A stretch of 64,000 bases of DNA, taken from Kitasatospora phosalacinea (GTDB lineage: Bacteria > Actinomycetota > Actinomycetes > Streptomycetales > Streptomycetaceae). The stretch is from assembly GCF_030268885.1 (NCBI RefSeq), contig NZ_BSSA01000011.1, positions 124,001 through 188,000 on the forward strand, read 5' to 3'. This document shows, piece by piece, positions 7,483 through 16,609 of this stretch. Under the pieces are notes generated by a model. That model had not been told where the DNA came from. It saw nothing but the letters and a program-made list of their open reading frames with translations, and did no database searches. Each line of letters opens with the position of its first letter. Within the stretch, counting starts at the first letter, position 1. The position numbers and the translations under genes were made by a program.

Positions 7483-9141
7483 ATGGGACACGTCGAGATT
7501 TCGCACCTGGAGTACTACCTGCCGGACGGGCGGGTGCTGTTCGACGACGCGTCCTTCCGGGTCGGCGAGGGCGCGGCCGTCGCGCTGGTCGGCGCGAACG
7601 GCGCGGGCAAGACCACGCTGCTGCGGATGATCGCGGGCGACACCCAGCCGCACGGCGGCTCGGTGACGGTCTCCGGCGGGCTGGGCGTGATGCGGCAGTT
7701 CGTCGGCACCACCGGCCGGGAGAGTACCGAGGAGGCCCCGGGCGCGCTGCCCGCCGACGCCTCGGTGCGCGACCTGCTGGTCTCCGTCGCCCCGAAGCGG
7801 ATCGCCGACGCGGCCCGCGCGGTGGACGCCGCGGAGCTGGCGATGATCGCCCAGGACGACGAGAAGTCGCAGATGGCCTACGCCCAGGCGCTGTCCGACT
7901 GGTCGGACGCCGGCGGCTACGAGTACGAGGCCGACTGGGACGTCTGCACGGTGGCCGCCCTCGGCGTGCCCTTCGAGCGGGCCCAGTGGCGCGGCCTGAA
8001 CACGCTCTCCGGCGGCGAGCAGAAGCGGCTGGTGCTGGAGGCGCTGCTGCGCGGCCCGGACGAGGTGCTGCTGCTCGACGAGCCGGACAACTACCTGGAC
8101 GTACCGGGCAAGCGCTGGCTGGAGGAGGCCATCCGGGCCACCAACAAGACCGTGCTGTACATCTCGCACGACCGCGAGCTGCTCTCCCGCACCGCCGAGA
8201 AGATCATCGCGGTGGAGTCCGGCGCGACCGGCTCCAGCGTCTGGGTGCACGGCGGCGGCTTCGACACCTTCCACGAGGCCCGCAAGGCCCGCTTCGAGCG
8301 CTTCGAGGAACTGCGCCGCCGGTGGGACGAGGAGCACGCCAAGCTGAAGAAGCTGGTGGTCACCCTCCGGCAGGCGGCCGCGGTCAGCCACGAGATGGCC
8401 TCCCGGTACGCCGCCGCGCAGACCAGGCTGAAGAAGTTCGAGGACGCCGGCCCGCCCGAGGCGCCGCCGCGCGAGCAGTCGATCACCATGCGGCTCAAGG
8501 GCGGCCGCACCGGCGTGCGGGCCTTCACGATGCAGGGCCTGGAGCTGACCGGCCTGATGAAGCCCTTCGACCTGGAGGTCTTCTACGGCGAGCGGGTCGC
8601 GGTGCTGGGCTCCAACGGCTCCGGCAAGTCGCACTTCCTGCGGCTGCTGGCCGGGGACGAGACGGTGGAGCACGGCGGCAGCTGGAAGCTCGGCGCCCGG
8701 GTGGTGCCGGGCCACTTCCGGCAGACCCACGCCCACCCGGAGCTGCTCGGCCGCACGGTGCGCTCGATCGTCGAGGAGGAGCACGCGCTCTCCCGCGGCG
8801 CCGCGATGTCCGCGCTGCGCCGCTACGAGCTGGACCGGCAGGAGGAGCAGAAGTTCGAGTCGCTGTCCGGCGGGCAGCAGGCCCGGCTGATGATCCTCAA
8901 GCTGGAGCTGTCCGGCTCGACGGCGCTGCTGCTGGACGAGCCGACCGACAACCTGGACCTGGAGAGCGCCGAGGCGCTGCAGCAGGGCCTGGAGGCGTTC
9001 GACGGCACCGTGCTGTGCGTCACCCACGACCGCTGGTTCGCCCGGAGCTTCGACCGCTTCCTGGTGTTCGGCTCGGACGGCCGGGTCTACGAGGCCCCGG
9101 AGCCGGTCTGGGACGAGACCCGGGTCGTCCGCGACCGCTGA
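7483..9141 (+). CDS. ABC-F family ATPase (translation/ribosome-associated)
   Basis: A 552-residue soluble protein with two ATP-binding cassettes and no membrane domain. Cassette 1 has Walker A GANGAGKTT, signature LSGGEQKR and Walker B LLLDEPDNYLD. Cassette 2 has GSNGSGKS, LSGGQQAR and LLLDEPTDNLD. A charged helical linker of about 80 residues lies between them, the region that in ABC-F proteins reaches into the ribosomal E site. Proteins of this class act as translation factors or protect the ribosome from antibiotics; which applies here cannot be read from sequence. ATG 7483 is preferred over the upstream TTG 7465, which lies in the promoter region. It sits upstream of rplM-rpsI in the same direction, separated by 237 nt. 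Confidence 0.88.
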   Translation: MGHVEISHLEYYLPDGRVLFDDASFRVGEGAAVALVGANGAGKTTLLRMIAGDTQPHGGSVTVSGGLGVMRQFVGTTGRESTEEAPGALPADASVRDLLVSVAPKRIADAARAVDAAELAMIAQDDEKSQMAYAQALSDWSDAGGYEYEADWDVCTVAALGVPFERAQWRGLNTLSGGEQKRLVLEALLRGPDEVLLLDEPDNYLDVPGKRWLEEAIRATNKTVLYISHDRELLSRTAEKIIAVESGATGSSVWVHGGGFDTFHEARKARFERFEELRRRWDEEHAKLKKLVVTLRQAAAVSHEMASRYAAAQTRLKKFEDAGPPEAPPREQSITMRLKGGRTGVRAFTMQGLELTGLMKPFDLEVFYGERVAVLGSNGSGKSHFLRLLAGDETVEHGGSWKLGARVVPGHFRQTHAHPELLGRTVRSIVEEEHALSRGAAMSALRRYELDRQEEQKFESLSGGQQARLMILKLELSGSTALLLDEPTDNLDLESAEALQQGLEAFDGTVLCVTHDRWFARSFDRFLVFGSDGRVYEAPEPVWDETRVVRDR

Positions 9142-9378
9142 CCCGCCCGTTCGATGCCCCCGACGCCGGGCCGGTTTGGAATCCACGCCACCCGCCCGGT
9201 ATCGTTGGCCGCTGTTGTGCGTATTGGCTCGCTCTATCTCACGTGAGAGGTCGGTACGCCGGAGACGACAGGCCGAACTCCAGCGGCTGCCCGAATTGCG
9301 TCCGGGCAGGTCGGCTGGAGGCCCCGGGCCTTGGTGCTCCTGTCAGGACACACTCACTGAAAAGCGAAGGCTACGACC
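9142..9378 (+). other. Intergenic region and long 5' leader of rplM-rpsI
   Basis: No ORF of interest. It should hold the promoter and untranslated leader of the L13-S9 operon. GC-rich inverted segments around 9270-9350 could fold, and a GAAGG-type ribosome-binding site lies just before GTG 9379. I cannot assign a defined riboregulator. Confidence 0.35.
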
Positions 9379-9822
9379 GTGCGTACGTACAGCCCCAAGC
9401 CCGGCGACGTCCAGCGTCAGTGGCACGTCATCGACGCGACCGACGTCGTGCTCGGCCGCCTGGCCTCCCAGGCCGCCAACCTCCTGCGGGGCAAGCACAA
9501 GGCGATCTACGCGCCGCACGTTGACACTGGTGACTTCGTCATCATCATCAACGCCGACAAGGTGCACCTCTCGGGCAACAAGAAGACCCAGAAGCTGGCC
9601 TACCGCCACAGCGGCTTCCCGGGCGGTCTCCGCTCGGTCCGCTACGACGACCTGCTCGCGAACAACCCGGAGAAGGCCGTCGAGAAGGCCATCAAGGGCA
9701 TGGTTCCGAAGAACAGCCTGGGCCGTCAGATGCTCTCGAAGCTGAAGGTCTACTCGGGCGACCAGCACCCGCACGCTGCGCAGCAGCCGGTGCCGTTCGA
9801 GATCACCCAGGTCGCGCAGTAA
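9379..9822 (+). CDS. rplM: 50S ribosomal protein L13
   Basis: A 147-residue early-assembly protein of the large ribosomal subunit. The sequence shows the expected L13 features: an early [16 protein letters not shown] segment, a central [16 protein letters not shown] strand, and a conserved [10 protein letters not shown] stretch followed by the KMVPKN-type loop (here KGMVPKN). Length is normal for bacteria. The GTG start has GAAGG about 10 nt upstream. It is followed after 47 nt by rpsI, the standard L13-S9 operon order, and is probably under growth-rate control from the long leader. Confidence 0.97.
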   Translation: MRTYSPKPGDVQRQWHVIDATDVVLGRLASQAANLLRGKHKAIYAPHVDTGDFVIIINADKVHLSGNKKTQKLAYRHSGFPGGLRSVRYDDLLANNPEKAVEKAIKGMVPKNSLGRQMLSKLKVYSGDQHPHAAQQPVPFEITQVAQ

Positions 9823-9869
9823 TTCCGGCCACCCGAACCCCAACTGACGTAGAAGAGCTGAGGAACACC

Positions 9870-10376
9870 GTGGCCGAGACTGCCATCGAGAGCACCCTCG
9901 AGGTCGACTTCGACGACGAGAACGTCGACGAGTACACCACCGAGACCGAGTACACCACCGAGTCGCTGGCCGGTCGCTTCGGCGAGGCCGTCCCCGGCGC
10001 CGGCCTCGGCCGTCGCAAGGAGGCGATCGCCCGCGTGCGCATCGTCCCCGGCACCGGCCAGTGGAAGATCAACGGTCGCACCCTGGAGAACTACTTCCCC
10101 AACAAGGTGCACCAGCAGACCGTGAACGAGCCCTTCAAGCTCCTCGAGCTGGACGGCCGTTACGACGTCATCGCCCGCATCGCCGGCGGCGGCGTCTCCG
10201 GCCAGGCCTACGCGCTGCGCCTCGGCGTGGCCCGTGCGCTGAACGAGGCGGACGTGGACAACAACCGCGGCCCGCTCAAGAAGGCCGGCTTCCTGACCCG
10301 TGACGCCCGCGCCGTCGAGCGCAAGAAGGCCGGTCTCAAGAAGGCCCGCAAGGCGCCGCAGTACAGCAAGCGCTAA
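9870..10376 (+). CDS. rpsI: 30S ribosomal protein S9
   Basis: A 168-residue small-subunit protein. The C-terminal ~128 residues are the conserved S9 fold ([41 protein letters not shown]) ending in the basic tail that finishes with Lys-Arg at the P site. The first ~40 residues are an acidic, Thr/Glu-rich extension typical of streptomycete S9. GTG start with GAGGAA just upstream. Co-transcribed with rplM, and followed by a strong terminator hairpin at 10399-10426. Confidence 0.97.
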   Translation: MAETAIESTLEVDFDDENVDEYTTETEYTTESLAGRFGEAVPGAGLGRRKEAIARVRIVPGTGQWKINGRTLENYFPNKVHQQTVNEPFKLLELDGRYDVIARIAGGGVSGQAYALRLGVARALNEADVDNNRGPLKKAGFLTRDARAVERKKAGLKKARKAPQYSKR

Positions 10377-10398
10377 TCGCACCCTTCATGCGATCCTC

Positions 10399-10426
10399 GC
10401 CCCGGAGCACTCCTGTGCTCCGGGGC
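10399..10426 (+). terminator. Terminator after rplM-rpsI
   Basis: Perfect 12-bp inverted repeat (GCCCCGGAGCAC and its complement) with a 4-nt loop, 22 nt downstream of the rpsI stop and before glmM. Confidence 0.85.
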
Positions 10427-10513
10427 GTTGTGCCTCCCGGACCGGTGCGGAGTCCGCGGGGGCGGCACCACACGAGCCCACCACAGGCGCGACAGGACGG
10501 GACGAACGCGAAC

Positions 10514-11878
10514 ATGGCACGACTCTTCGGTACGGACGGGGTGCGCGGGGTGGCCAACGAGGGCCTGACCGCGGAGCTGGCGCTTGGCCTGTCGGTGGCC
10601 GCCGCGCATGTGCTCGGGGACGCCAACGCGTTCGCGGGGCACCGGCCGGTGGCCGTGGTCGGCCGCGACCCCCGGGCGTCCGGAGAGTTCCTGGAGGCCG
10701 CGGTGATCGCCGGCCTGGCCAGCGCGGGCGTCGACGTGTTGCGGGTCGGCGTGCTGCCCACCCCGGCAGTGGCGTACCTGACCGGGGCGCTGGGCGCGGA
10801 CTTCGGCGTGATGCTGTCCGCCAGCCACAACGCGATGCCCGACAACGGCATCAAGTTCCTCGCCCGCGGCGGCCACAAGCTGGACGACGCGCTGGAGGAC
10901 GCCATCGAGGCGCACTACCGCCGCTACGGCACCGGCGACGAGACCTGGAAGCGCCCCACCGGCGCGGCGGTCGGCCGGGTGCGCCAGTACACCGAGGGCT
11001 TCGACCGGTACGTGGCGCACCTGGTCGCGGTGCTGCCGAACCGGCTCGACGGGGTGAAGGTCGTCATCGACGGCGCGCACGGCGCGGCCGCCCGGGTCGC
11101 CCCGGAGGCGTTCGCCCGGGCCGGGGCCGAGGTGGTGTACACCCTGGGCACCGAGCCGACCGGCCTGAACATCAACGACGGCGTCGGCTCCACCCACCTG
11201 GACGGGCTGCGCGCCGCGATGAAGGAGCACAGGGCCGACCTGGGCATCGCCCTGGACGGCGACGCCGACCGCTGCCTGGCCGCCGACGCGGAGGGCAACG
11301 AGGTCGACGGCGACCAGATCATCGCGATCCTGGCGGTCGCCATGAAGGAGGCCGGCACGCTGCGCCGCAACACCGCCGTCGTCACCGTGATGTCGAACCT
11401 GGGGTTCACCCTGGCGATGGAGCGCGAGGGCGTCGAACTGGTGCGGACCGCGGTCGGCGACCGGTACGTGCTGGAGGAGATGAAGCGGCACGGCTACGCG
11501 CTGGGCGGCGAGCAGTCCGGCCACGTCATCCTGCTGGACCACGCCACCACCGGCGACGGCACCCTGACCGGTCTGATGCTGGGCGCCCGGCTGGCCGCGA
11601 CCAAGCAGCCGCTGGCGGACCTGGCCGCGGTGATGACCCGGCTGCCGCAGGTCATGATCAACGTCAAGGGCGTGGACAAGAACCGGGTGGAGTCCTGCGT
11701 CGAGCTGCAGGCCGCGGTCACCGCGGCGGAGGCCGAGCTCGGCACCACCGGCCGGGTGCTGCTGCGCAAGTCCGGCACCGAGCCGCTGGTGCGGGTGATG
11801 GTCGAGGCGGTCGGCCACGAGCAGGCGCAGGACGTCTGCCAGCGGCTCGCCGACGCGGTGCGGCTGCACCTGGGCTGA
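10514..11878 (+). CDS. glmM: Phosphoglucosamine mutase
   Basis: Interconverts glucosamine-6-phosphate and glucosamine-1-phosphate on the route to UDP-GlcNAc for peptidoglycan. A 454-residue alpha-D-phosphohexomutase whose phosphoserine loop reads [15 protein letters not shown] and whose metal loop reads DGDADRC. The sugar-specificity loop GGEQSGH and the C-terminal phosphate-binding [12 protein letters not shown] are present. ATG 10514 gives the canonical [12 protein letters not shown] start; the ORF is open further upstream but lacks a start context there. glmS lies about 2.3 kb downstream, so both dedicated GlcN steps are in this window. A 9-bp hairpin follows the stop. Confidence 0.96.
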   Translation: MARLFGTDGVRGVANEGLTAELALGLSVAAAHVLGDANAFAGHRPVAVVGRDPRASGEFLEAAVIAGLASAGVDVLRVGVLPTPAVAYLTGALGADFGVMLSASHNAMPDNGIKFLARGGHKLDDALEDAIEAHYRRYGTGDETWKRPTGAAVGRVRQYTEGFDRYVAHLVAVLPNRLDGVKVVIDGAHGAAARVAPEAFARAGAEVVYTLGTEPTGLNINDGVGSTHLDGLRAAMKEHRADLGIALDGDADRCLAADAEGNEVDGDQIIAILAVAMKEAGTLRRNTAVVTVMSNLGFTLAMEREGVELVRTAVGDRYVLEEMKRHGYALGGEQSGHVILLDHATTGDGTLTGLMLGARLAATKQPLADLAAVMTRLPQVMINVKGVDKNRVESCVELQAAVTAAEAELGTTGRVLLRKSGTEPLVRVMVEAVGHEQAQDVCQRLADAVRLHLG

Positions 11879-11888
11879 GACCGCCGTT

Positions 11889-11918
11889 CTGACGCCCGAT
11901 CGGTTGACGGGGCGTCAG
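11889..11918 (+). terminator. Putative terminator after glmM
   Basis: 9-bp perfect inverted repeat CTGACGCCC/GGGCGTCAG with a 12-nt loop, starting 10 nt after the glmM stop. Confidence 0.6.
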
Positions 11919-11937
11919 GGCGCGGGCCCGGATGTCC

Positions 11938-11943
11938 TAGCAT
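11938..11943 (+). promoter_or_regulatory. -10 element for the second LamG gene
   Basis: TAGCAT, 7 nt before ATG 11951. No ribosome-binding site lies between, so a leaderless transcript is likely. A TTGACG at 11904-11909 is too distant (28 nt) for a normal -35. Confidence 0.45.
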
Positions 11944-11950
11944 CCGGTCC

Positions 11951-13015
11951 ATGACCGACGGCACCCACCAGCCGGGCGGGCCGCCCGCCCGGGACCCGGG
12001 CCCCGCGAACGCCGGAGCGCCGCGAGGAGGCCCGCCGCCCGGGCCGTACGGCGCCTTCGGCCCCGCGCAGGGCCCGTACGGGCCGCAAGTGCCGTACGGG
12101 CCGCCCGGGTTCCCGCTGCGGCGGCCGGGCCCCGCCGAGCCCGACTGGGAGGCGCTGGCCGAGGCGGCGGCCTGCTCCGCCCGGCGCCGCCGCCGGATGC
12201 GGACGATCGGCACCGTGGTGGCCGCCTGCCTGCTCGGCGCGGGCGTCGGCGGGGCGGTCCTGGAGGGCCGCGGCGGCCACCCGCAGGCGTCCGGCGCGCC
12301 CGCCGCCCCGCCGGCCGTGCGCGACGCCCCCTCGGGCGCCCCGTCCGACGCCGCGCCGACGGTGCCGGGTCGGCCGGACCTGCTCGCCGACCGCTCCGGG
12401 CGGGCCGACCTCGCGCTCGGCCCGGGCGCGCAGGTCGACCGGGTGCAGAACGGCCACGTGCTGCGACTGCGGGCCGACCCCGACTCGTACGCGCAGTCCA
12501 CCGACCGGGTGGTCGACGTGAGCAGGAGCTTCAGCGTCTCGGCCTGGGTCTACGACGAGGCGGGCGGCGGCTCCCGGGCCGCGGTCAGCCAGGGCGACGG
12601 CGGCTCGTACTCCTTCCTGCTCGGGCGGGACGAGACCGACGGCCACCGGGCGTGGACGTTCAGGGTGCGGACCGCGGACGGCGGAGCCGACGGGACCGCC
12701 GTGCAGGTGCTCTCCGGCAACGCCGACACGGTCGACGGGTGGGCCCAGCTGACGGCGGTGTACGACGCCGACCGGAGGACCGTCGCCCTGTACGTCAACG
12801 GCGGGCCGGCGGGGAGCGCCGAGGTGCCGGGCATCCGGGCCGGGTCCGGGCCGCTGCAGATCGGCCGGGCCGGGCTGCACGGCGGCTGGGGCGACTGCTG
12901 GGCGGGCGCGATCGGGTACGTCAGGGTCTGGGACCGGGCGATCCCGGCGGAGCAGATCGGGGGCGACGGTTCGGCCGTCACGGCCGAGCCGGTCGCCTCC
13001 TGGCTGGTCGGCTGA
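11951..13015 (+). CDS. LamG-domain membrane protein (paralogue of the gene at 6221-7375)
   Basis: A 354-residue bitopic protein. It has a Pro/Gly-rich N-terminal tail, the motif EPDWEALAEAAACSA, an arginine cluster, one membrane segment (about 82-100) and an extracytoplasmic LamG-type sandwich from about 150 to the end (strands such as SFSVSAWVYDEAGGGSRAAVSQG). The order matches the 384-residue paralogue on the other side of the ABC-F/rplM/rpsI/glmM block, in opposite orientation. The tail here lacks the paralogue's tyrosine-rich repeats. Ligand unknown. It is convergent with coaA, with 24 nt between the two genes. Confidence 0.8.
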   Translation: MTDGTHQPGGPPARDPGPANAGAPRGGPPPGPYGAFGPAQGPYGPQVPYGPPGFPLRRPGPAEPDWEALAEAAACSARRRRRMRTIGTVVAACLLGAGVGGAVLEGRGGHPQASGAPAAPPAVRDAPSGAPSDAAPTVPGRPDLLADRSGRADLALGPGAQVDRVQNGHVLRLRADPDSYAQSTDRVVDVSRSFSVSAWVYDEAGGGSRAAVSQGDGGSYSFLLGRDETDGHRAWTFRVRTADGGADGTAVQVLSGNADTVDGWAQLTAVYDADRRTVALYVNGGPAGSAEVPGIRAGSGPLQIGRAGLHGGWGDCWAGAIGYVRVWDRAIPAEQIGGDGSAVTAEPVASWLVG

Positions 13016-13039
13016 GCGGGCGGCCCGCCCGGTGCCGGG

Positions 13040-14032
13040 TCAGAGCTTGCGCAGCAGCGCCCGGCGGACCTTGTGGTCCTGGCCCTTCTGCAGCACCAGG
13101 GTGGCCCGGCCGCGGGTGGGCAGCACGTTCTCCAGCAGGTTGGGGCGGTTGATGGTCCGCCAGACCTGGCGGCCGTAGTCCATCGCCTCCTCCTCGGGCA
13201 CCTCGGTGAAGCGCCGGAAGTAGGAGTTCGGGTCCTGGAAGGCGGTCTCCCGCAGCTTGCGGAAGCGGTCCAGGTACCAGGCCTCGATGTCGTCGGTGCG
13301 GGCGTCGACGTAGATCGAGAAGTCGAAGTAGTCGGCGACCGCCATCCTGGTGCGGCCGTCGGTGCCGGGCAGCGCGGGCTGCAGCACGTTCAGGCCCTCG
13401 ACGATCAGGATGTCGGGGCGCTCCACCACCAGCCGCTCGTCCGGCACGATGTCGTACACCAGGTGCGAGTACACCGGCGCGGTGACCCGGTCCTTGCCCG
13501 CCTTCACGTCCGCGACGAAGCGCATCAGCGCCCGCCGGTCGTACGACTCGGGGAAGCCCTTGCGGGCCATCAGGCCGCGGCGGCGCAGCTCCGCGTTGGG
13601 CAGCAGGAAGCCGTCGGTGGTGACCAGTTCGACCCGCGGGTGCTCGGGCCAGCGGGCCAGCAGCGCCTGCAGCAGGCGGGCGGTGGTGGACTTGCCGACC
13701 GCGACGGACCCGGCCACGCCGATGATGAACGGGGTGCGGACCCGCTCGGTGTCGGGCGTGTCGAGGAAGCTCCCGATCGCGCCGCGCAGCTCGTGGGTGG
13801 CGTGCACGTACAGGTTCAGCAGGCGCGACAGCGGCAGGTAGACGTCCCGGACCTCGTCGAGGTCCAGGGCGGTGCCGAGTCCGCGCAGGCGCTCGACCTC
13901 CTCGGCGGTCAGCGGCAGCGGGGTGCGCTCGCGCAGCGCGCTCCACTCGGCGCGGTCCAGATCCACGTACGGGGAGGGAGTGGGCGCGGGCGGCGCACCC
14001 GTCGTACAGAGTTCGGTCAGCACGGTGTCCAT
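13040..14032 (-). CDS. coaA: Type I pantothenate kinase
   Basis: Phosphorylates pantothenate, the first committed step to coenzyme A. A 330-residue P-loop kinase with the early [13 protein letters not shown] segment, Walker [10 protein letters not shown], the [12 protein letters not shown] substrate segment and the [12 protein letters not shown] strand, all typical of bacterial type I CoaA; length is normal. Divergent from glmS across a 99-nt shared region, so both promoters lie there. Acyl-carrier-protein synthase, a consumer of CoA, is 2 kb away. Confidence 0.95.
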   Translation of the reverse strand: MDTVLTELCTTGAPPAPTPSPYVDLDRAEWSALRERTPLPLTAEEVERLRGLGTALDLDEVRDVYLPLSRLLNLYVHATHELRGAIGSFLDTPDTERVRTPFIIGVAGSVAVGKSTTARLLQALLARWPEHPRVELVTTDGFLLPNAELRRRGLMARKGFPESYDRRALMRFVADVKAGKDRVTAPVYSHLVYDIVPDERLVVERPDILIVEGLNVLQPALPGTDGRTRMAVADYFDFSIYVDARTDDIEAWYLDRFRKLRETAFQDPNSYFRRFTEVPEEEAMDYGRQVWRTINRPNLLENVLPTRGRATLVLQKGQDHKVRRALLRKL

Positions 14033-14118
14033 TGTGAGCCGTTCCCGGGGCGCGGGGTGCTGTGGTGTCGGTCACCCGGTGTGGTCATCCGACCGCTCGG
14101 GGGCCGAACGAACGCACA

Positions 14119-14124
14119 TATGCT
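14119..14124 (+). promoter_or_regulatory. -10 element for glmS (probable leaderless mRNA)
   Basis: TATGCT, exactly 7 nt before ATG 14132. It overlaps an upstream in-frame ATG (14120), arguing that 14120 is promoter and not a start. No Shine-Dalgarno sequence is visible. Confidence 0.5.
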
Positions 14125-14131
14125 GGCGCAC

Positions 14132-15988
14132 ATGTGCGGAATTGTTGGATATACCGGGCCCCAGGAGGCCCTGGACGTGGTGATCGCGGGACTGCGGAGG
14201 CTGGAGTACCGGGGCTACGACTCGGCCGGCGTCGCGGTCCAGACCCGGGGGGCCGACGGGCAGTGGCTCCTCGCCACCGACAAACGGGCCGGAAAGCTCG
14301 TCAACCTGGAGAAGTCGCTGGCCGAGACCCCTCTCCCGGCCGGCACCACGGGCATCGGACACACCCGGTGGGCCACCCACGGCGGCCCCACCGACGCCAA
14401 CGCCCACCCCCACCTGGACGACCACCGCAAGGTCGCGGTGGTCCACAACGGCATCATCGAGAACTTCGCCACGCTGCGCGCCGACCTCGCCGACCGGGGC
14501 CACACCCTCCGCTCCGAGACCGACACCGAGGTCGTCGCCCACCTGCTCGCCGAGGCGTACGACGGCGACCTCGCCGAGGCCATGCGCGCCGTCTGCCGCC
14601 AGCTCGACGGCGCCTTCACCCTCGTCGCGGTGCACGCCGACGCCCCGGGCACGGTGGTCGGCGCCCGCCGCAACTCCCCGCTGGTGGTCGGCGTCGGCGA
14701 CGGCGAGAACTTCCTCGCCTCCGACGTCGCCGCGTTCATCGCGCACACCCGCGAGGCGATCGAGCTCGGCCAGGACCAGGTCGTCGAACTGCGCCCCGAC
14801 GGCGTGACGGTCACGAACTTCGACGGAACGCCCGCCGAGGTCCGCGCCTACCACGTCGACTGGGACGCCTCCGCCGCTGAGAAGGGCGGCTACGACTACT
14901 TCATGCTCAAGGAGATCGCCGAGCAGCCCAAGGCCGTCGCCGACACCCTCCTCGGCCGGATCGGCACCGACGGCCGCCTCACCCTCGACGAGCTGCGCAT
15001 CCCCGACCAGGTGCTGCGCGAGGTCGACAAGGTGGTGATCGTCGCCTGCGGCACCGCCTTCCACGCCGGGATGATCGCCAAGTACGCGATCGAGCACTGG
15101 ACCCGCGTCCCCTGCGAGGTCGAGGTCGCCAGCGAGTTCCGCTACCGCGACCCGATCATGGACGACCGCACCCTGGTCGTCGCCATCTCGCAGTCCGGCG
15201 AGACCATGGACACCCTGATGGCGCTGCGGCACGCCCGCGAGCAGGGCGCGAAGGTCCTGGCGATCTGCAACACCAACGGCTCGACCATCCCGCGCGAGTC
15301 CGACGCCGTCCTCTACACCCACGCCGGCCCCGAGGTCGCGGTCGCCTCCACCAAGGCCTTCCTCACCCAGCTGGTCGCCTGCTACCTGGTCGCCCTCTAC
15401 CTGGGCCAGGTCCGCGGCACCAAGTGGGGCGACGAGATCTCCTCCGTCATCCGCGAACTCGGCGACGCCCCCCGCCAGGTCGAGCAGGTGCTCGGCACCA
15501 TGGAGCCCGTCCGCGCCCTGGCCCGCTCGCTGGCCGACGCCCGCTCGGTGCTCTTCCTCGGCCGGCACGTCGGCTACCCCGTCGCCCTCGAAGGCGCGCT
15601 CAAGCTCAAGGAGCTCGCCTACATGCACGCCGAGGGCTTCGCCGCGGGCGAGCTCAAGCACGGCCCGATCGCCCTGATCGAGGAGGGCCTGCCGGTGGTC
15701 GTCGTGGTGCCCTCGCCGCGCGGCCGCTCGATCCTGCACGACAAGATCGTCTCCAACATCCAGGAGATCCGGGCCCGCGGCGCCCGGACCATCGTGATCG
15801 CCGAGGAGGGCGACGAGGCCGTCGTCCCCTACGCCGACCACCTGATCCGCATCCCCGCCACCCCCACCCTCCTGCAGCCCCTGGTCTCCACCGTCCCGCT
15901 CCAGGTCTTCGCCTGCGAACTGGCCACCGCCAAGGGCCACGAGGTCGACCAGCCGCGCAACCTCGCCAAGTCCGTCACCGTCGAGTAG
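14132..15988 (+). CDS. glmS: Glutamine-fructose-6-phosphate aminotransferase (isomerizing)
   Basis: Makes glucosamine-6-phosphate from fructose-6-phosphate and glutamine, the entry to UDP-GlcNAc. A 618-residue two-domain enzyme. The N-terminal Ntn glutaminase domain begins Met-Cys-Gly-Ile-Val, so after Met removal Cys1 is the nucleophile; this fixes the start at 14132 rather than at ATG 14120. GHTRWATHG and the linker region follow, then two SIS sugar-isomerase domains ([16 protein letters not shown]-type and [13 protein letters not shown] segments) ending in the conserved KSVTVE. It has no visible glmS ribozyme: the upstream gap to coaA is only 99 nt. Confidence 0.96.
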   Translation: MCGIVGYTGPQEALDVVIAGLRRLEYRGYDSAGVAVQTRGADGQWLLATDKRAGKLVNLEKSLAETPLPAGTTGIGHTRWATHGGPTDANAHPHLDDHRKVAVVHNGIIENFATLRADLADRGHTLRSETDTEVVAHLLAEAYDGDLAEAMRAVCRQLDGAFTLVAVHADAPGTVVGARRNSPLVVGVGDGENFLASDVAAFIAHTREAIELGQDQVVELRPDGVTVTNFDGTPAEVRAYHVDWDASAAEKGGYDYFMLKEIAEQPKAVADTLLGRIGTDGRLTLDELRIPDQVLREVDKVVIVACGTAFHAGMIAKYAIEHWTRVPCEVEVASEFRYRDPIMDDRTLVVAISQSGETMDTLMALRHAREQGAKVLAICNTNGSTIPRESDAVLYTHAGPEVAVASTKAFLTQLVACYLVALYLGQVRGTKWGDEISSVIRELGDAPRQVEQVLGTMEPVRALARSLADARSVLFLGRHVGYPVALEGALKLKELAYMHAEGFAAGELKHGPIALIEEGLPVVVVVPSPRGRSILHDKIVSNIQEIRARGARTIVIAEEGDEAVVPYADHLIRIPATPTLLQPLVSTVPLQVFACELATAKGHEVDQPRNLAKSVTVE

Positions 15989-16050
15989 CCGCGTATCGTC
16001 CATCCCCGGGGCGGTCGGCCCGTCCCGGGGACGGACGAGGGAGTACGCAG

Positions 16051-16419
16051 GTGATCATCGGGGTCGGCATCGACGTGGCGGACATCGAACGGTTCGGGCA
16101 GTCCCTGGAACGCACCCCCGGACTCGCCGAACGCCTCTTCACCCCCGCCGAACTGACCCTCCCCTCCGGCAAGCGCCGCGGCACCGCCTCCCTCGCCGCC
16201 CGCTTCGCCGCGAAGGAGGCCGTCGCCAAGGCCCTCGGCGCCCCGCCCGGCCTGCACTGGGAGGACGCCGAAGTCCGCGTCGAGGAGTCCGGCCGCCCCG
16301 TCCTCCACGTCACCGGCACCGTCGAAGCCCGCGCCGCCGCGCTCGGCGTCACCTCCTGGCACCTCTCCCTCAGCCACGACGCGGGCGTCGCCTCGGCGGT
16401 GGTCGTCGCCGAGGGGTGA
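16051..16419 (+). CDS. acpS: Holo-[acyl-carrier-protein] synthase
   Basis: Transfers 4'-phosphopantetheine from CoA to apo-ACP. A 122-residue protein, the normal length, with the two family signatures: [12 protein letters not shown] at the N terminus (Asp for Mg2+) and [13 protein letters not shown] in the middle, then WHLSLSHD near the C terminus. GTG start with AGGGAG 7 nt upstream. It follows glmS by 62 nt containing a small GC-rich inverted repeat (about 16006-16032). coaA and glmS nearby give a CoA/cell-wall precursor context. Confidence 0.94.
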   Translation: MIIGVGIDVADIERFGQSLERTPGLAERLFTPAELTLPSGKRRGTASLAARFAAKEAVAKALGAPPGLHWEDAEVRVEESGRPVLHVTGTVEARAAALGVTSWHLSLSHDAGVASAVVVAEG

Positions 16420-16426
16420 GCCGTCG

Positions 16427-16573
16427 GGGGCCCGGGGAACGGCGGGTCCGTGCTGCTGGGGTCGGAGCCCATCGGAGGTTCGTGCTGCTGCGCGTCTTCA
16501 AGAGAACCGGAAGCAGATGCGCCCAACGGCAGTGAACCGTCAGCAGACCCGGGCTCGCCGTTCCCCGAGCCCC
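16427..16573. repeat. Hairpin-ended intergenic repeat, copy A (between acpS and nnr)
   Basis: The terminal inverted arms 16427-16444 and 16556-16573 match at 17 of 18 positions. The first 22 nt from 16432 are identical to copy B at 18078-18099, and about 38 nt of the right end also match B closely. The centre differs in length and sequence. It ends about 25 nt before the nnr ribosome-binding site. Confidence 0.7.
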
Positions 16574-16609
16574 TGGTTCATCCCCTTTCGCAGAGAACGG
16601 AGAATCCGC

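Noticed and set aside
14120-14131. Upstream ATG as the glmS start
   Set aside because: It would bury the N-terminal cysteine nucleophile, and it overlaps a good -10 element.
14033-14131. glmS ribozyme or riboswitch upstream of glmS
   Set aside because: Only 99 nt, shared with coaA, with no recognisable ribozyme core; the leader may be absent altogether.
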